Source of the DNA: Phycisphaerales bacterium
GTDB taxonomy: Bacteria; Planctomycetota; Phycisphaerae; Sedimentisphaerales; Anaerobacaceae
Length of the DNA: 58,237 nt
Direction: 5' to 3'
NCBI GenBank assembly: GCA_003170415.1
Contig: PMZJ01000032.1
Location: forward strand, 1-58,237
Positions 18,770 through 26,321 of the stretch are shown here, piece by piece (within the stretch, counting starts at the first letter, position 1; each line of letters starts with the position of its first letter). The position numbers and the translations under genes are program-made. The notes under the pieces are model-generated. The model did no database searches. It worked only from the letters and a program-made list of their open reading frames with translations, and was not told the DNA's origin.

Positions 18770-19761
18770 CGACGTATATAATTAGAAGATTATTTTTGAT
18801 GATACCCACGCTACTGGGTATTACGATTGTTGTGTTTGCTATCAGCAGAATGGCACCGGGCAATCCCGTGACTTTGTCTATGGGGCCGAGCGGTATGATG
18901 GACGCTCAGCGGGCAGCCGACGTTCGCGAGGCGAGAATGAAACTCTACGGTCTCGACAAGCCGGTTTACGTTCAGTACGCAATATGGCTGGGCCGTGTCG
19001 TGCGACTTGATTTCGCCGACTCAATCAAGCATCACCGTCCCGTCATTGACCTTATCAAAGAACGTCTGCCCATAACTCTGACGCTGAACCTGATATCTTT
19101 TGTTATTATTTACGCCATTTCTATTCCGATGGGTATTCTCTCGGCGGTGGGGCGCAAAAAGTTTCTCGACCGCGCCGGCTCCGTTATGCTGCTGATGCTC
19201 TGGTCGCTGCCTTCTATGTGGGTTGGCCAGATGCTCATCGGCTATCTCTGCGGGCCGCCTCTCAACTGGTTTCCGCCCGCGGGCTTGTCCAGCAATGCTG
19301 CCGAGCAGTTTCCATTTTTCCAGTGGCTTGCCGACCGCCTATGGCATCTTGTGCTTCCGGTCTTTTGCCTAACATACGCAGGTTTCGCGTATCTGACCAA
19401 GCAGGTCCGCGCGGGGATGCTCGATAATCTACGCGCAGATTACGTCCGCACCGCACGGGCAAAAGGACTTTCAAACTGGGCCGTCATATTCCACCACGCC
19501 TTCAGGAACAGCATTATTCCCATCATTACTATTCTGGCGACCCTGCTGCCCGCGATGTTCGGCGGCTCGGTCATCATCGAGCGAATCTTCAGCGTCTCCG
19601 GTATGGGGCTGCTGGCTTTCGAGGCGGTTACTACGCGGGATTACAACGTCGTTATGGGAGTTGCCACTATCGCAGGCGTTTTGAATTTGTTTGGTCTGCT
19701 GATGGCGGACATTGCATACGCGATTGCAGACCCGCGAATAAGTTTTGAGTCGGCGGTGTAA
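18766..19761 (+). CDS. Oligopeptide-type ABC permease, DppB/OppB-like
   Basis: This 331-residue inner-membrane permease begins with the typical MTTYIIRRLFLMIPTLLGITIVVF and RMAPGNP motif. It has six predicted membrane segments and the EAA-type loop YVRTARAKGLSNWAVIFHHAFRNSIIPIIT that docks on the ATPase. It overlaps the binding-protein stop by four bases, evidence for translational coupling. It forms the membrane channel with the next gene product. Confidence 0.93.
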   Translation: MTTYIIRRLFLMIPTLLGITIVVFAISRMAPGNPVTLSMGPSGMMDAQRAADVREARMKLYGLDKPVYVQYAIWLGRVVRLDFADSIKHHRPVIDLIKERLPITLTLNLISFVIIYAISIPMGILSAVGRKKFLDRAGSVMLLMLWSLPSMWVGQMLIGYLCGPPLNWFPPAGLSSNAAEQFPFFQWLADRLWHLVLPVFCLTYAGFAYLTKQVRAGMLDNLRADYVRTARAKGLSNWAVIFHHAFRNSIIPIITILATLLPAMFGGSVIIERIFSVSGMGLLAFEAVTTRDYNVVMGVATIAGVLNLFGLLMADIAYAIADPRISFESAV

Positions 19762-19767
19762 TTTTTT

Positions 19768-20967
19768 ATGGGTGATAATAAACAACAAAAAACATGGGGT
19801 ACATCATACGGCGAAATGGTCTGGAAAGAGTTCGCCAAAAGCAGGTTCACGCTTTGTTGGCTGGGCTTCATAATTCTGCTGTTTATGCTCGCTATTTTTG
19901 CGCCGTTTCTCGCCAACGATAAGCCCTTCGTCATCAGAATCGCCGGCCAATTGCACTGGCCCATCTTCAAAGCTCTTACCGCGAGCGATTACGGCATTTT
20001 TCTGGCGGCAATCGTTGCCTTCATTCAATTTCTGCTTGTCCTCCGCAATCGAAGGTGCGTTGACCCTTCAATTCGCGCGGGGGTTTTGTGGCGGCAGATT
20101 ACCATAAGCGTTTTTATAGTGCTCGTTGGAATTATACTCCTGTTTATTTTCATACCTCGCCGGCTTGACGCCACTGATTACAAATCGATGGTCGCTTCGG
20201 GCAAGGCGACAGGTGCGGTCTTTGCGCCTGTGCCTTATGGCTTTGGCAGGACCGATTTAAAGGTCCGCGAGCAGCCGCCTAATCGACAGCACTGGCTCGG
20301 CACCGACGACGTCGGCTCTGACGTTCTCTGCCGGCTTATACACGGCAGCAGAATCTCTTTGTCCGTTGGTTTCGTAGCCGTCGGAATATCGAGCATCATT
20401 GGAATCATAATCGGGGCGATACTTGGGTATTCGGGCGGCAAAACCGATTTTATTGGTATGCGGTTCGTTGAAATTATGATGGCTGTTCCCGTCTTTTTCC
20501 TCATCATCACAATCGTCGCGTTCTTCCCGCGGAGCTTATTCAATATAATGCTGATAATCGGCCTAACTACCTGGACCGACGATGCCCGCTTTGTCCGCGC
20601 CGAATTTTTCAAACTTCGCAGGCAGGATTTTGTTCAGGCGGCCGTCTCGCTGGGGTTGCCGCTGCGAAGCATACTCTTCAGGCATATGCTGCCTAACGCA
20701 ATCGCGCCTGTCCTCGTCAACGCCACCTTCGGTATCGCCGGCGCGATATTCATCGAGGCGGCGCTCAGCTTCCTCGGATTCGGCGTTGCGCCTCCGACGC
20801 CGAGCTGGGGACAAATACTCAGCTTGGGCGTAAGCACAACGGGCAGGTTCCTCTGGTGGCTTACGCTGTTCCCGGGATTGGCCATTTTCTTCACGGTTCT
20901 CGCGTATAATCTCGTGGGCGAAACCCTGCGAGACGCTATCGACCCGCGATTAAGGGAGTCAGTGTGA
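19768..20967 (+). CDS. Oligopeptide-type ABC permease, DppC/OppC-like
   Basis: This 399-residue permease is longer than the usual 290-300. A typical N-terminal helix ([21 protein letters not shown]) is followed by an additional region with two more hydrophobic segments (about residues 70-130). The canonical part then starts with [27 protein letters not shown] and the EAA loop [21 protein letters not shown]...HMLPN, ending in [19 protein letters not shown]. It starts six bases after the DppB-like stop, and its own stop overlaps the next start (GTGA). Confidence 0.93.
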   Translation: MGDNKQQKTWGTSYGEMVWKEFAKSRFTLCWLGFIILLFMLAIFAPFLANDKPFVIRIAGQLHWPIFKALTASDYGIFLAAIVAFIQFLLVLRNRRCVDPSIRAGVLWRQITISVFIVLVGIILLFIFIPRRLDATDYKSMVASGKATGAVFAPVPYGFGRTDLKVREQPPNRQHWLGTDDVGSDVLCRLIHGSRISLSVGFVAVGISSIIGIIIGAILGYSGGKTDFIGMRFVEIMMAVPVFFLIITIVAFFPRSLFNIMLIIGLTTWTDDARFVRAEFFKLRRQDFVQAAVSLGLPLRSILFRHMLPNAIAPVLVNATFGIAGAIFIEAALSFLGFGVAPPTPSWGQILSLGVSTTGRFLWWLTLFPGLAIFFTVLAYNLVGETLRDAIDPRLRESV

Positions 20968-21995
20968 GCGACAACGGCATATTATTAGACATCAAAGGCC
21001 TTTGCGTGAGCTTCTTTACTGAAGATGGGGTTGCCCGTGCTGTTCAGGATGTCAGCTTCTCGGTCAAAAAGGGCGAGACGTTTGCCCTTGTCGGTGAAAG
21101 CGGCTGCGGCAAAAGCGTTACCGCGTTGTCCGTTATGCGTCTTGTTGCCGACCCGCCCGGCAAAATTGTCGCGGGCGAGATAAATTTCGACGACCGGAAT
21201 CTCCTTGAACTGTCCGACCAGCGAATACGCGCCGTTCGCGGAAACCGTATTGCGATGATTTTTCAGGAGCCGATGACCAGCTTGAATCCAGTTTACACCG
21301 TCGGCGAGCAGATTGTCGAGGTCGTCCGGCTGCATCAAAAAAAAGAAGAAGCCGAGGCCTGGGACATTGCCGCCGAAATGCTGCGAAAAGTCGGCATACC
21401 CGACCCCGTCCAGCGCGTTAACGAATACCCGCACCAGATGTCAGGCGGAATGCGGCAGCGCGTTATGATTGCTATGGCCATATCCTGTAAACCGGAATTG
21501 CTCATCGCCGACGAACCCACCACCGCCCTCGATGTTACCATTCAGGCCCAAATCCTCGACCTCCTCGACCAGCTCCAGGAGCAAAGTCGAATGAGCATAC
21601 TGCTGATAACCCACAATCTTGGCATCGTTGCCGAACGCGCCGAGAATGTCGCTGTGATGTACGCTTCAAGAATCGTTGAGCTGTCCGATTGTAAGTCCTT
21701 GTTTGACAACCCGTTACATCCTTACACCCAGGGCCTGCTCCAATCCCTGCCTCGCCTCGGCTTTACCGGCAAACGCCTTTACACAATTCCCGGCATTGTT
21801 CCTGAACCGCTTCGTTTTCCCGCGGGCTGCAAATTTCATCCCCGCTGTCCCATTGGCTGCAATGATAAAAGATGTCAGACAGTCGAACCGCAATTACGCC
21901 GGCTTGATAACGGCAGGGGGGCTTGCCAGTCCGACAGGCAGGTTGCCTGCTGGTTTGCTCCCGGCTATGAAAGGCCCGACGACCCTAAGATATGA
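20964..21995 (+). CDS. Oligopeptide-type ABC ATPase, DppD/OppD-like
   Basis: This 343-residue ATPase has Walker [10 protein letters not shown], the signature [14 protein letters not shown], Walker [15 protein letters not shown] and switch His in LLITHNLG. The C-terminal oligopeptide/dipeptide extension carries the Cys motif CKFHPRCP...C typical of OppD/DppD. The GTG start at 20964 has AAGGGAG upstream and overlaps the permease stop. It powers import together with the next ATPase. Confidence 0.94.
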   Translation: MSDNGILLDIKGLCVSFFTEDGVARAVQDVSFSVKKGETFALVGESGCGKSVTALSVMRLVADPPGKIVAGEINFDDRNLLELSDQRIRAVRGNRIAMIFQEPMTSLNPVYTVGEQIVEVVRLHQKKEEAEAWDIAAEMLRKVGIPDPVQRVNEYPHQMSGGMRQRVMIAMAISCKPELLIADEPTTALDVTIQAQILDLLDQLQEQSRMSILLITHNLGIVAERAENVAVMYASRIVELSDCKSLFDNPLHPYTQGLLQSLPRLGFTGKRLYTIPGIVPEPLRFPAGCKFHPRCPIGCNDKRCQTVEPQLRRLDNGRGACQSDRQVACWFAPGYERPDDPKI

Positions 21996-22981
21996 ATACT
22001 GACACCAATACAAATGGTTTCCTGCTCAAGGTTGACGACCTCAAGACCTACTTTCCCGTCAAGAAGGGATTATTGCGGCGCACCGTCGGCTACGTGAAGG
22101 CCGTCGATGGCGTTTCGCTTGCCGTCAAACCTGCGACGTCTTTCGGCCTGGTTGGTGAAAGCGGCTGCGGCAAAACCACCGTCGCTCGCTCTATCCTTCG
22201 CCTTATACCCGTTACCTCAGGCAAAGTAATCTTCGACAATACCGATATTCTTGCCGCGGATGCCTCCCACCTGCGAAGTATCCGCTCCGGTATCACCCTG
22301 ATATTTCAGGATCCGTTCGGCTCGCTCAATCCTCGTATGACCGTCGGCAACATTGTTGGCGAGCCGCTTAAAGTCCACAAAAAAATAACCGGCCCAGACC
22401 TTACTGAACAGGTCCGTTTAATCCTCTCCAAGGTCGGTCTTCCAGCCGACGCTATGAACCGTTACCCGCACGAGTTTTCCGGCGGCCAAAGGCAGCGCAT
22501 AGGCATCGCCCGTGCCTTAGTCCTCCAGCCCAAATTCGTTATATGCGACGAGCCGGTCAGCGCTCTCGATGTCTCAATCCAGTCCCAGATACTCAACCTT
22601 CTCAAAGACCTCCAGCAGGAGTTTTCCCTGACGTATTTGTTTATCGCCCACGACCTTGCCGTCGTCCAGTTCTCCTGCGATACCGTCGCTGTGATGTATA
22701 TGGGCAGAATCGTCGAGCAGGCCTCCGCAGGCGAGCTTTACAATAATACTCTTCATCCCTATACCGTGGCCCTTATGGCGGCTATTCCCAAAATCAATGC
22801 GTCTCAGCAGGCCTCAACGCATCGGCTTAAAGGCGAAATTCCCAGTATCCTTAATCCGCCTCCCGGATGCCCATTTAATCCGAGGTGTCCGTTTGCCGGC
22901 GACCGCTGTTTTGCCCAAAATCCGCCGCTTTTGCCCGTTTCCGGCAGACCCGAACATCTCCTCGCCTGCTGGCATATATAA
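21992..22981 (+). CDS. Oligopeptide-type ABC ATPase, DppF/OppF-like
   Basis: This 329-residue partner ATPase has Walker [10 protein letters not shown], the signature [15 protein letters not shown], Walker [15 protein letters not shown] and [10 protein letters not shown]. The C-terminal extension again has the Cys-rich [13 protein letters not shown] element. It overlaps the preceding gene by four bases (ATGA) and closes the operon. Confidence 0.94.
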   Translation: MNTDTNTNGFLLKVDDLKTYFPVKKGLLRRTVGYVKAVDGVSLAVKPATSFGLVGESGCGKTTVARSILRLIPVTSGKVIFDNTDILAADASHLRSIRSGITLIFQDPFGSLNPRMTVGNIVGEPLKVHKKITGPDLTEQVRLILSKVGLPADAMNRYPHEFSGGQRQRIGIARALVLQPKFVICDEPVSALDVSIQSQILNLLKDLQQEFSLTYLFIAHDLAVVQFSCDTVAVMYMGRIVEQASAGELYNNTLHPYTVALMAAIPKINASQQASTHRLKGEIPSILNPPPGCPFNPRCPFAGDRCFAQNPPLLPVSGRPEHLLACWHI

Positions 22982-23078
22982 AAAAAGATTGTTTTGTGTT
23001 GGTGGTTGAAAAAGCTGCCGAAATAAAGGAAAATCCGTTATAATGATGTTTTTCGTTTAGGCGTATAGCGGGGTTGTT

Positions 23079-23441
23079 ATGGTCGAGGAAACAATTGGCC
23101 AAATCTCAAGTGAAGGCGATATTGCCATCGTTACTTTCAGGAAGGGTTCGATAAGTAACGTTGAAGATATTTCCATCACCGCCGAGCATATTGCCAATTT
23201 TATCGACGCCAATCGTCCCAAGCTGGTCATTTTTGATTTCAAGAGCGTCAAGTTCTTTTCTTCAAGGGTGCTGGGGCTGCTGCTTGAGACACGCGCATCG
23301 CTTTCCTCTTATAACGGCGAGGTCTTCATCAGCGGAATTAACCCGCAGCTTCACAGGGTATTCAAAATTACCAATCTCGACCAGGTTTTCGATTTCTTTC
23401 CCGATACCGAAAGCGCAGTAAAAGCGCAGCGTTCCACTTAG
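23079..23441 (+). CDS. STAS-domain protein (anti-sigma factor antagonist-like), copy 2
   Basis: This 120-residue STAS protein has an alternating strand/helix pattern and the core KLVIFDFKSVKFFSSRVLGLLLE, with serines at the switch position, followed by GEVFISGINPQLHRVFKITNLDQVFDFF. The last segment is the classical C-terminal STAS ending. It is distantly similar to the STAS gene at 6415. A 97-base gap separates it from the importer operon, and the ACT-domain gene follows after 24 bases. Its kinase or anti-sigma partner is not in the window. Confidence 0.8.
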   Translation: MVEETIGQISSEGDIAIVTFRKGSISNVEDISITAEHIANFIDANRPKLVIFDFKSVKFFSSRVLGLLLETRASLSSYNGEVFISGINPQLHRVFKITNLDQVFDFFPDTESAVKAQRST

Positions 23442-23465
23442 GTCTTTTTTGCAGGAGGCAAAACT

Positions 23466-23918
23466 ATGTACGTCACAACTCAGTTTTCCGTCTTTATGGT
23501 CAATAAACCCGGCATTCTTGCTCACATCCTTGGCGAATTAGCCAAAGCCAAAGTTAATATCATCGCTATGACGGTGATGGACTCGGTAGAGCACGGCGTG
23601 TTGCGGGTCGTCCTTGATAAGCCCGAAGTAGCCGAAGAACTCCTCGGCAAGGCCAATCTCCCTGTTAACAAAACCGAAGTCCTCTGCGTCAACCTCGACA
23701 ACAAATCGGGCGCTCTTGCCGTAGTCGCCGAAAAGCTTGCCACCAACCATATCAACATATCCTACGCCTATTGCACCGCAGGCGCCAAAGGCGGCAGAAC
23801 CACCGGTATTCTCAAGGTTGCCGACGTCAAAAAGGCGATGAAAATTCTCCAGGAAAACAATAGGGCGTCCAAATCCCAGCCCCAACTCCGCCGGCCTCAA
23901 GCCAACTCGAGAATGTAA
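23466..23918 (+). CDS. Tandem ACT-domain protein
   Basis: The protein is 150 residues with two ACT domains: residues about 4-68 (QFSVFMVNKPGILAHILGELAKAKVNIIAMTV) and 70-135 (EVLCVNLDNKSGALAVVAEKLATNHINISYAY). Each has the conserved Gly between the first strand and helix that binds amino acids. No enzyme domain is attached, so it is probably a free amino-acid-sensing regulatory subunit. The closest architecture I recall is tandem-ACT proteins near phenylacetate-CoA ligase or amino acid genes, which are absent here. AGGAGG (23454) gives a strong ribosome site. The C-terminus is low complexity. Confidence 0.85.
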   Translation: MYVTTQFSVFMVNKPGILAHILGELAKAKVNIIAMTVMDSVEHGVLRVVLDKPEVAEELLGKANLPVNKTEVLCVNLDNKSGALAVVAEKLATNHINISYAYCTAGAKGGRTTGILKVADVKKAMKILQENNRASKSQPQLRRPQANSRM

Positions 23919-23924
23919 AAACCG

Positions 23925-23960
23925 CCGGGTAAAACGATTGACACCTCTCGTTTCACCCGG
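23925..23960 (+). terminator. Inverted repeat after the ACT gene
   Basis: CCGGGTAAAACG (23925-23936) pairs with CGTTTCACCCGG (23949-23960) with one mismatch and a 12-base loop. No T run follows, so it is a weak terminator candidate. It overlaps the tRNA promoter: the -35 box lies in the loop. Confidence 0.35.
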
Positions 23961-23966
23961 TATAGT
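23938..23966 (+). promoter_or_regulatory. Promoter of tRNA-Asp
   Basis: TTGACA (23938-23943), an exact 17-base spacer and TATAGT (23961-23966) make a near-consensus sigma70 promoter. It ends 11 bases before the first base of the tRNA, so the primary transcript would have almost no leader. Confidence 0.8.
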
Positions 23967-23977
23967 TATGCTCATTC

Positions 23978-24051
23978 GGGGCCGTAGCTCAATTGGCTAG
24001 AGCATCGGACTGTCGATCCGAAGGTTGAGGGTTCGAGCCCCTTCGGCCTCG
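23978..24051 (+). tRNA. tRNA-Asp (anticodon GTC)
   Basis: The 74-base cloverleaf has an acceptor stem GGGGCCG / CGGCCTC with one G-T pair, a D arm GCTC...GAGC, anticodon stem TCGGA / TCCGA with loop CTGTCGA (anticodon GTC), and T arm GAGGG / CCCTT (one G-T pair) around TTCGAGC. The discriminator is G, an identity element for aspartate. CCA is not encoded and must be added after transcription. It has its own promoter and terminator. Confidence 0.97.
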
Positions 24052-24063
24052 TTTGCAAATAGG

Positions 24064-24091
24064 AAAGGCCACCCTTGTGGTGGCCTTTTTT
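24064..24091 (+). terminator. Intrinsic terminator after tRNA-Asp
   Basis: AAAGGCCACC (24064-24073) pairs with GGTGGCCTTT (24079-24088) around CTTGT and is followed by more T residues. It is a strong rho-independent terminator 12 bases after the tRNA. Confidence 0.9.
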
Positions 24092-24567
24092 ATCAGGACA
24101 TTGATAATATTTGGGGGTTGAAAAAAAATTTTAAAAAATTCCCAAAAAATTCTTGACTTTACTTAGGCAACATGGTTTAATACAATCATCAGCTTGGGGG
24201 CTGACGAGAAAACTCACTGAGTAGTAAGGGTAGTGGTGTATGCTCTTTGACAGTGAGTAGTTTCTTATTATGTGTTATAGCAGTACCGTTTGAGAAGCGG
24301 GGGAAGAGGGAAATCACATAGTGCAGGCATTGTAAGTGCTTTATTTTTAGCAACTTACAGCCATTTGAGCCAATAGCCAGGCAAGAGGTCTTGCTATTGG
24401 GGCAGCGTAAGGGAATTTCACGAGAAGAGAATTGAGGAGAATTGTGCGCCGATTCCGTGCGCAGATTGCGGACGGTGCACAGGTCGAGGCGTTATGCGCG
24501 TTATGCGCACGGACTACCATTTTTGCCGGAAAAAGCAGACCGAAAAAAATAGATAAGGAATATAGTT
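24092..24567 (+). promoter_or_regulatory. Promoter and long structured leader of the PEP-CTERM gene
   Basis: TTGACT (24153-24158), a 17-base spacer and TTTAAT (24176-24181) predict a start near 24188 and a leader of about 380 bases. The leader holds several perfect inverted repeats: ACTCACTG (24212) / CAGTGAGT (24251), GTAAGTGCT (24332) / AGCAACTTAC (24349, one-base bulge) and CCAATAGC (24370) / GCTATTGG (24393). It also holds CATTTTTGCCGG (24518-24529), which recurs at almost the same distance before the PEP-CTERM-like gene at 57422. No convincing small gene is seen. Confidence 0.55.
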
Positions 24568-25221
24568 ATGAAAAAGTTAATGTTAATAACAGCTTTGTTG
24601 GCGCTAATGGCAACACCCGCGCTGGCGATCCTAACAGATCCAAGTCTCGGATACTGGAACGAAGGCGACCTAGGCACAACGCATCAATTCTGGCATTTCA
24701 CGCCAGCTTCCGTGAATCCAGTTAATCATAACCAGTTCTACCCTGAAAGCGAATTTAATCCCAATGACGATGGTAAGCAGGTTTACGCACAGACAGTTCT
24801 TGGTACTTGGGATGGAATAAGCGCTCTCAAAAGCAGCGTGAGCACAGGCAACACGATTGTTTTAGACTTGAGAATCAATGACTATTTAAACTACAATAAC
24901 TATAAGTATGTCTGGGTTGACTTAGGGCTAACAAACGGCAGCGTGTTTGATGCTTCAGTGGCGGCAGTCGCTCCCGGAATCGACGTTGCCGTCACTAACC
25001 TCGATGAACCTGCACCTCATGGAATAGGAACTAGTTTCGGTTTTTTAATCGAGCCAAATCCGTACTATGAAGACATTTTAATTAATATTCACGCGGATTC
25101 AGTTAATGCACCTGCTGTTCTGGATTGGATTCACGTCGATACCATCTGCATCCCCGAACCCGCTACGCTCTTGCTGCTCGGCTTAGGCACGGCGATGATT
25201 TCGAGATTGAGGAAAAAGTAG
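24568..25221 (+). CDS. PEP-CTERM sorting-signal surface protein
   Basis: This 217-residue exported protein has an N-terminal signal peptide (MKKLMLITALLALMATPALA) and a C-terminal tripartite sorting signal: the PEP motif in CIPEPATLLLLGLGTAMI, a hydrophobic segment and the basic tail SRLRKK. Exosortase is expected to recognise the PEP motif and process the protein, usually with link to extracellular polysaccharide. The mature domain (about 170 residues, many Asn/Tyr/Asp, beta-rich) is not one I recognise. The likely processing enzyme is the exosortase fusion at 45472. Ribosome site AAGGA lies at 24555. Confidence 0.88.
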   Translation: MKKLMLITALLALMATPALAILTDPSLGYWNEGDLGTTHQFWHFTPASVNPVNHNQFYPESEFNPNDDGKQVYAQTVLGTWDGISALKSSVSTGNTIVLDLRINDYLNYNNYKYVWVDLGLTNGSVFDASVAAVAPGIDVAVTNLDEPAPHGIGTSFGFLIEPNPYYEDILINIHADSVNAPAVLDWIHVDTICIPEPATLLLLGLGTAMISRLRKK

Positions 25222-25285
25222 TATACTGCTTCCCGTTAATGAATGGTACGAAGTATGGTAGTATTTCTTAACGGAGATACAGATT

Positions 25286-25429
25286 ATGCAGAGAAGAAAG
25301 TGGTCTTCAAAGGACAAGCTGACTATCGTAGTATTGGAATGGTTAAAGGGGACAGTTCCCCTATTGGAACTGTGCACTAAATTTCAAATTAGCCAGTCCC
25401 TGGTTGGACGCAAGCCCCAGCTTACATAA
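25286..25429 (+). pseudogene. Fragment of an IS3-family transposase OrfA
   Basis: The ATG at 25286, with GGAG upstream, opens 47 codons starting MQRRKWSSKDKLTIVVLEWL, then KGTVPLLELCTKFQISQS. This is the N-terminal helix-turn-helix of IS3-type OrfA (IS2/IS150-like group), where full proteins run to about 90-120 residues. Similarity stops near codon 39 (position 25402), after which the frame reads a few unrelated codons and ends. No OrfB or clear terminal inverted repeats are present. It is a decayed insertion remnant lying against the 3' end of the large minus-strand gene. Confidence 0.65.
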
Positions 25430-26321
25430 GCGTAATCTGCCTAATCTGGCTGTAGCCAGCGAACGCCACGCCGAAATCAACGGTGCCAGAACTCGCCGTA
25501 ATATTCGTATTCCTTATCGTCAGCATGAAAGAACATTTATTGAAATCGAAACTGGCCGTTGCAATGCCCCCTTCTGTCACTTCAGCTTTTGAGCAGGTGA
25601 ATTTGCCCTTCCCGGCTTTGAGCTCGTTCGTAGGTATGGTAAAGGTCTGTGTGCCCAAAGTGACGACAAGACCATCGCTGACCCTATTTGCCATGTCCGC
25701 ATCTGTATCTTCAACCGCAAAGCCGCCTTTGACCAATAACTGGTCGGTGTTGGGTTTCTTATTGCCTGGCTTAACCTGACACTTGTCGATTCTTAAGGAG
25801 TATTTGACTCCCATCAGCAGGGCTATTGGTATCGGTTTATTTTTGCCGTTGACTATTGTTTCGTTGACTTCGGCTGTTCCGATGTAATCACCAACATTTA
25901 TATCGAAAGTAAGCGGGCAATCAAGACCCGACAGGTTGATGTTATTCGCCGCAGAGACAAAACTGTTGGTCTTAACGTCATATTTGAAAGACTTCTTTAC
26001 TCCGTTCTCTGTGCCTGAATAGCTGTATTTGCCCTTCTTAAGGGTCTTGTTGTTAATAGGGAAGGTCAGAACATAGGGATTAACCATATCATTTGAGTCG
26101 ATGGTGACCTCGATAACAGTGGCATTGTTGAAGTTGTCAGCAGTTGCGTCTATCTTGCCTGAAATTGAAATTTTGTCACTATTGTTCTTGCTGCCTGCTA
26201 TGATAGTGTATTTGGTAACTTGTATGCTGCTTAACGTTGCCTCCGACAATGAACTGTGAGAAGTGGGTTGTCTTGAAGCGAATGGCATACAGGGTGGGAG
26301 ATATCGCAATGGTCTCAACAT
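25422..26321 (-). CDS. C-terminal part of the large surface protein, out of frame with the rest
   Basis: This frame reads about 270 meaningful residues after position 26245, starting ATLSSIQVTKYTIIAGSKNNSDKISISGK. The residues before that (from 26321) are the other frame of the upstream gene and look noncoding. It contains two similar beta-rich units (IEVTIDSNDMVNPYVLTFPINNKTLKKGKYSYS and VSDGLVVTLGTQTFTIPTNELKAGKGKFTCS), each ending in a Phe-rich strand. It has no ribosome site or signal peptide of its own. I read it as the C-terminal domain pair of the gene at 26179-30375, separated by a one-base frame change near 26240. No PEP-CTERM motif is present at its end. Confidence 0.65.
   Translation of the reverse strand: MLRPLRYLPPCMPFASRQPTSHSSLSEATLSSIQVTKYTIIAGSKNNSDKISISGKIDATADNFNNATVIEVTIDSNDMVNPYVLTFPINNKTLKKGKYSYSGTENGVKKSFKYDVKTNSFVSAANNINLSGLDCPLTFDINVGDYIGTAEVNETIVNGKNKPIPIALLMGVKYSLRIDKCQVKPGNKKPNTDQLLVKGGFAVEDTDADMANRVSDGLVVTLGTQTFTIPTNELKAGKGKFTCSKAEVTEGGIATASFDFNKCSFMLTIRNTNITASSGTVDFGVAFAGYSQIRQITLM

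Noticed and set aside
24432-24725. A 97-residue plus frame overlapping the PEP-CTERM gene start
   Set aside because: It overlaps the well-supported gene in another frame and the translation looks random.
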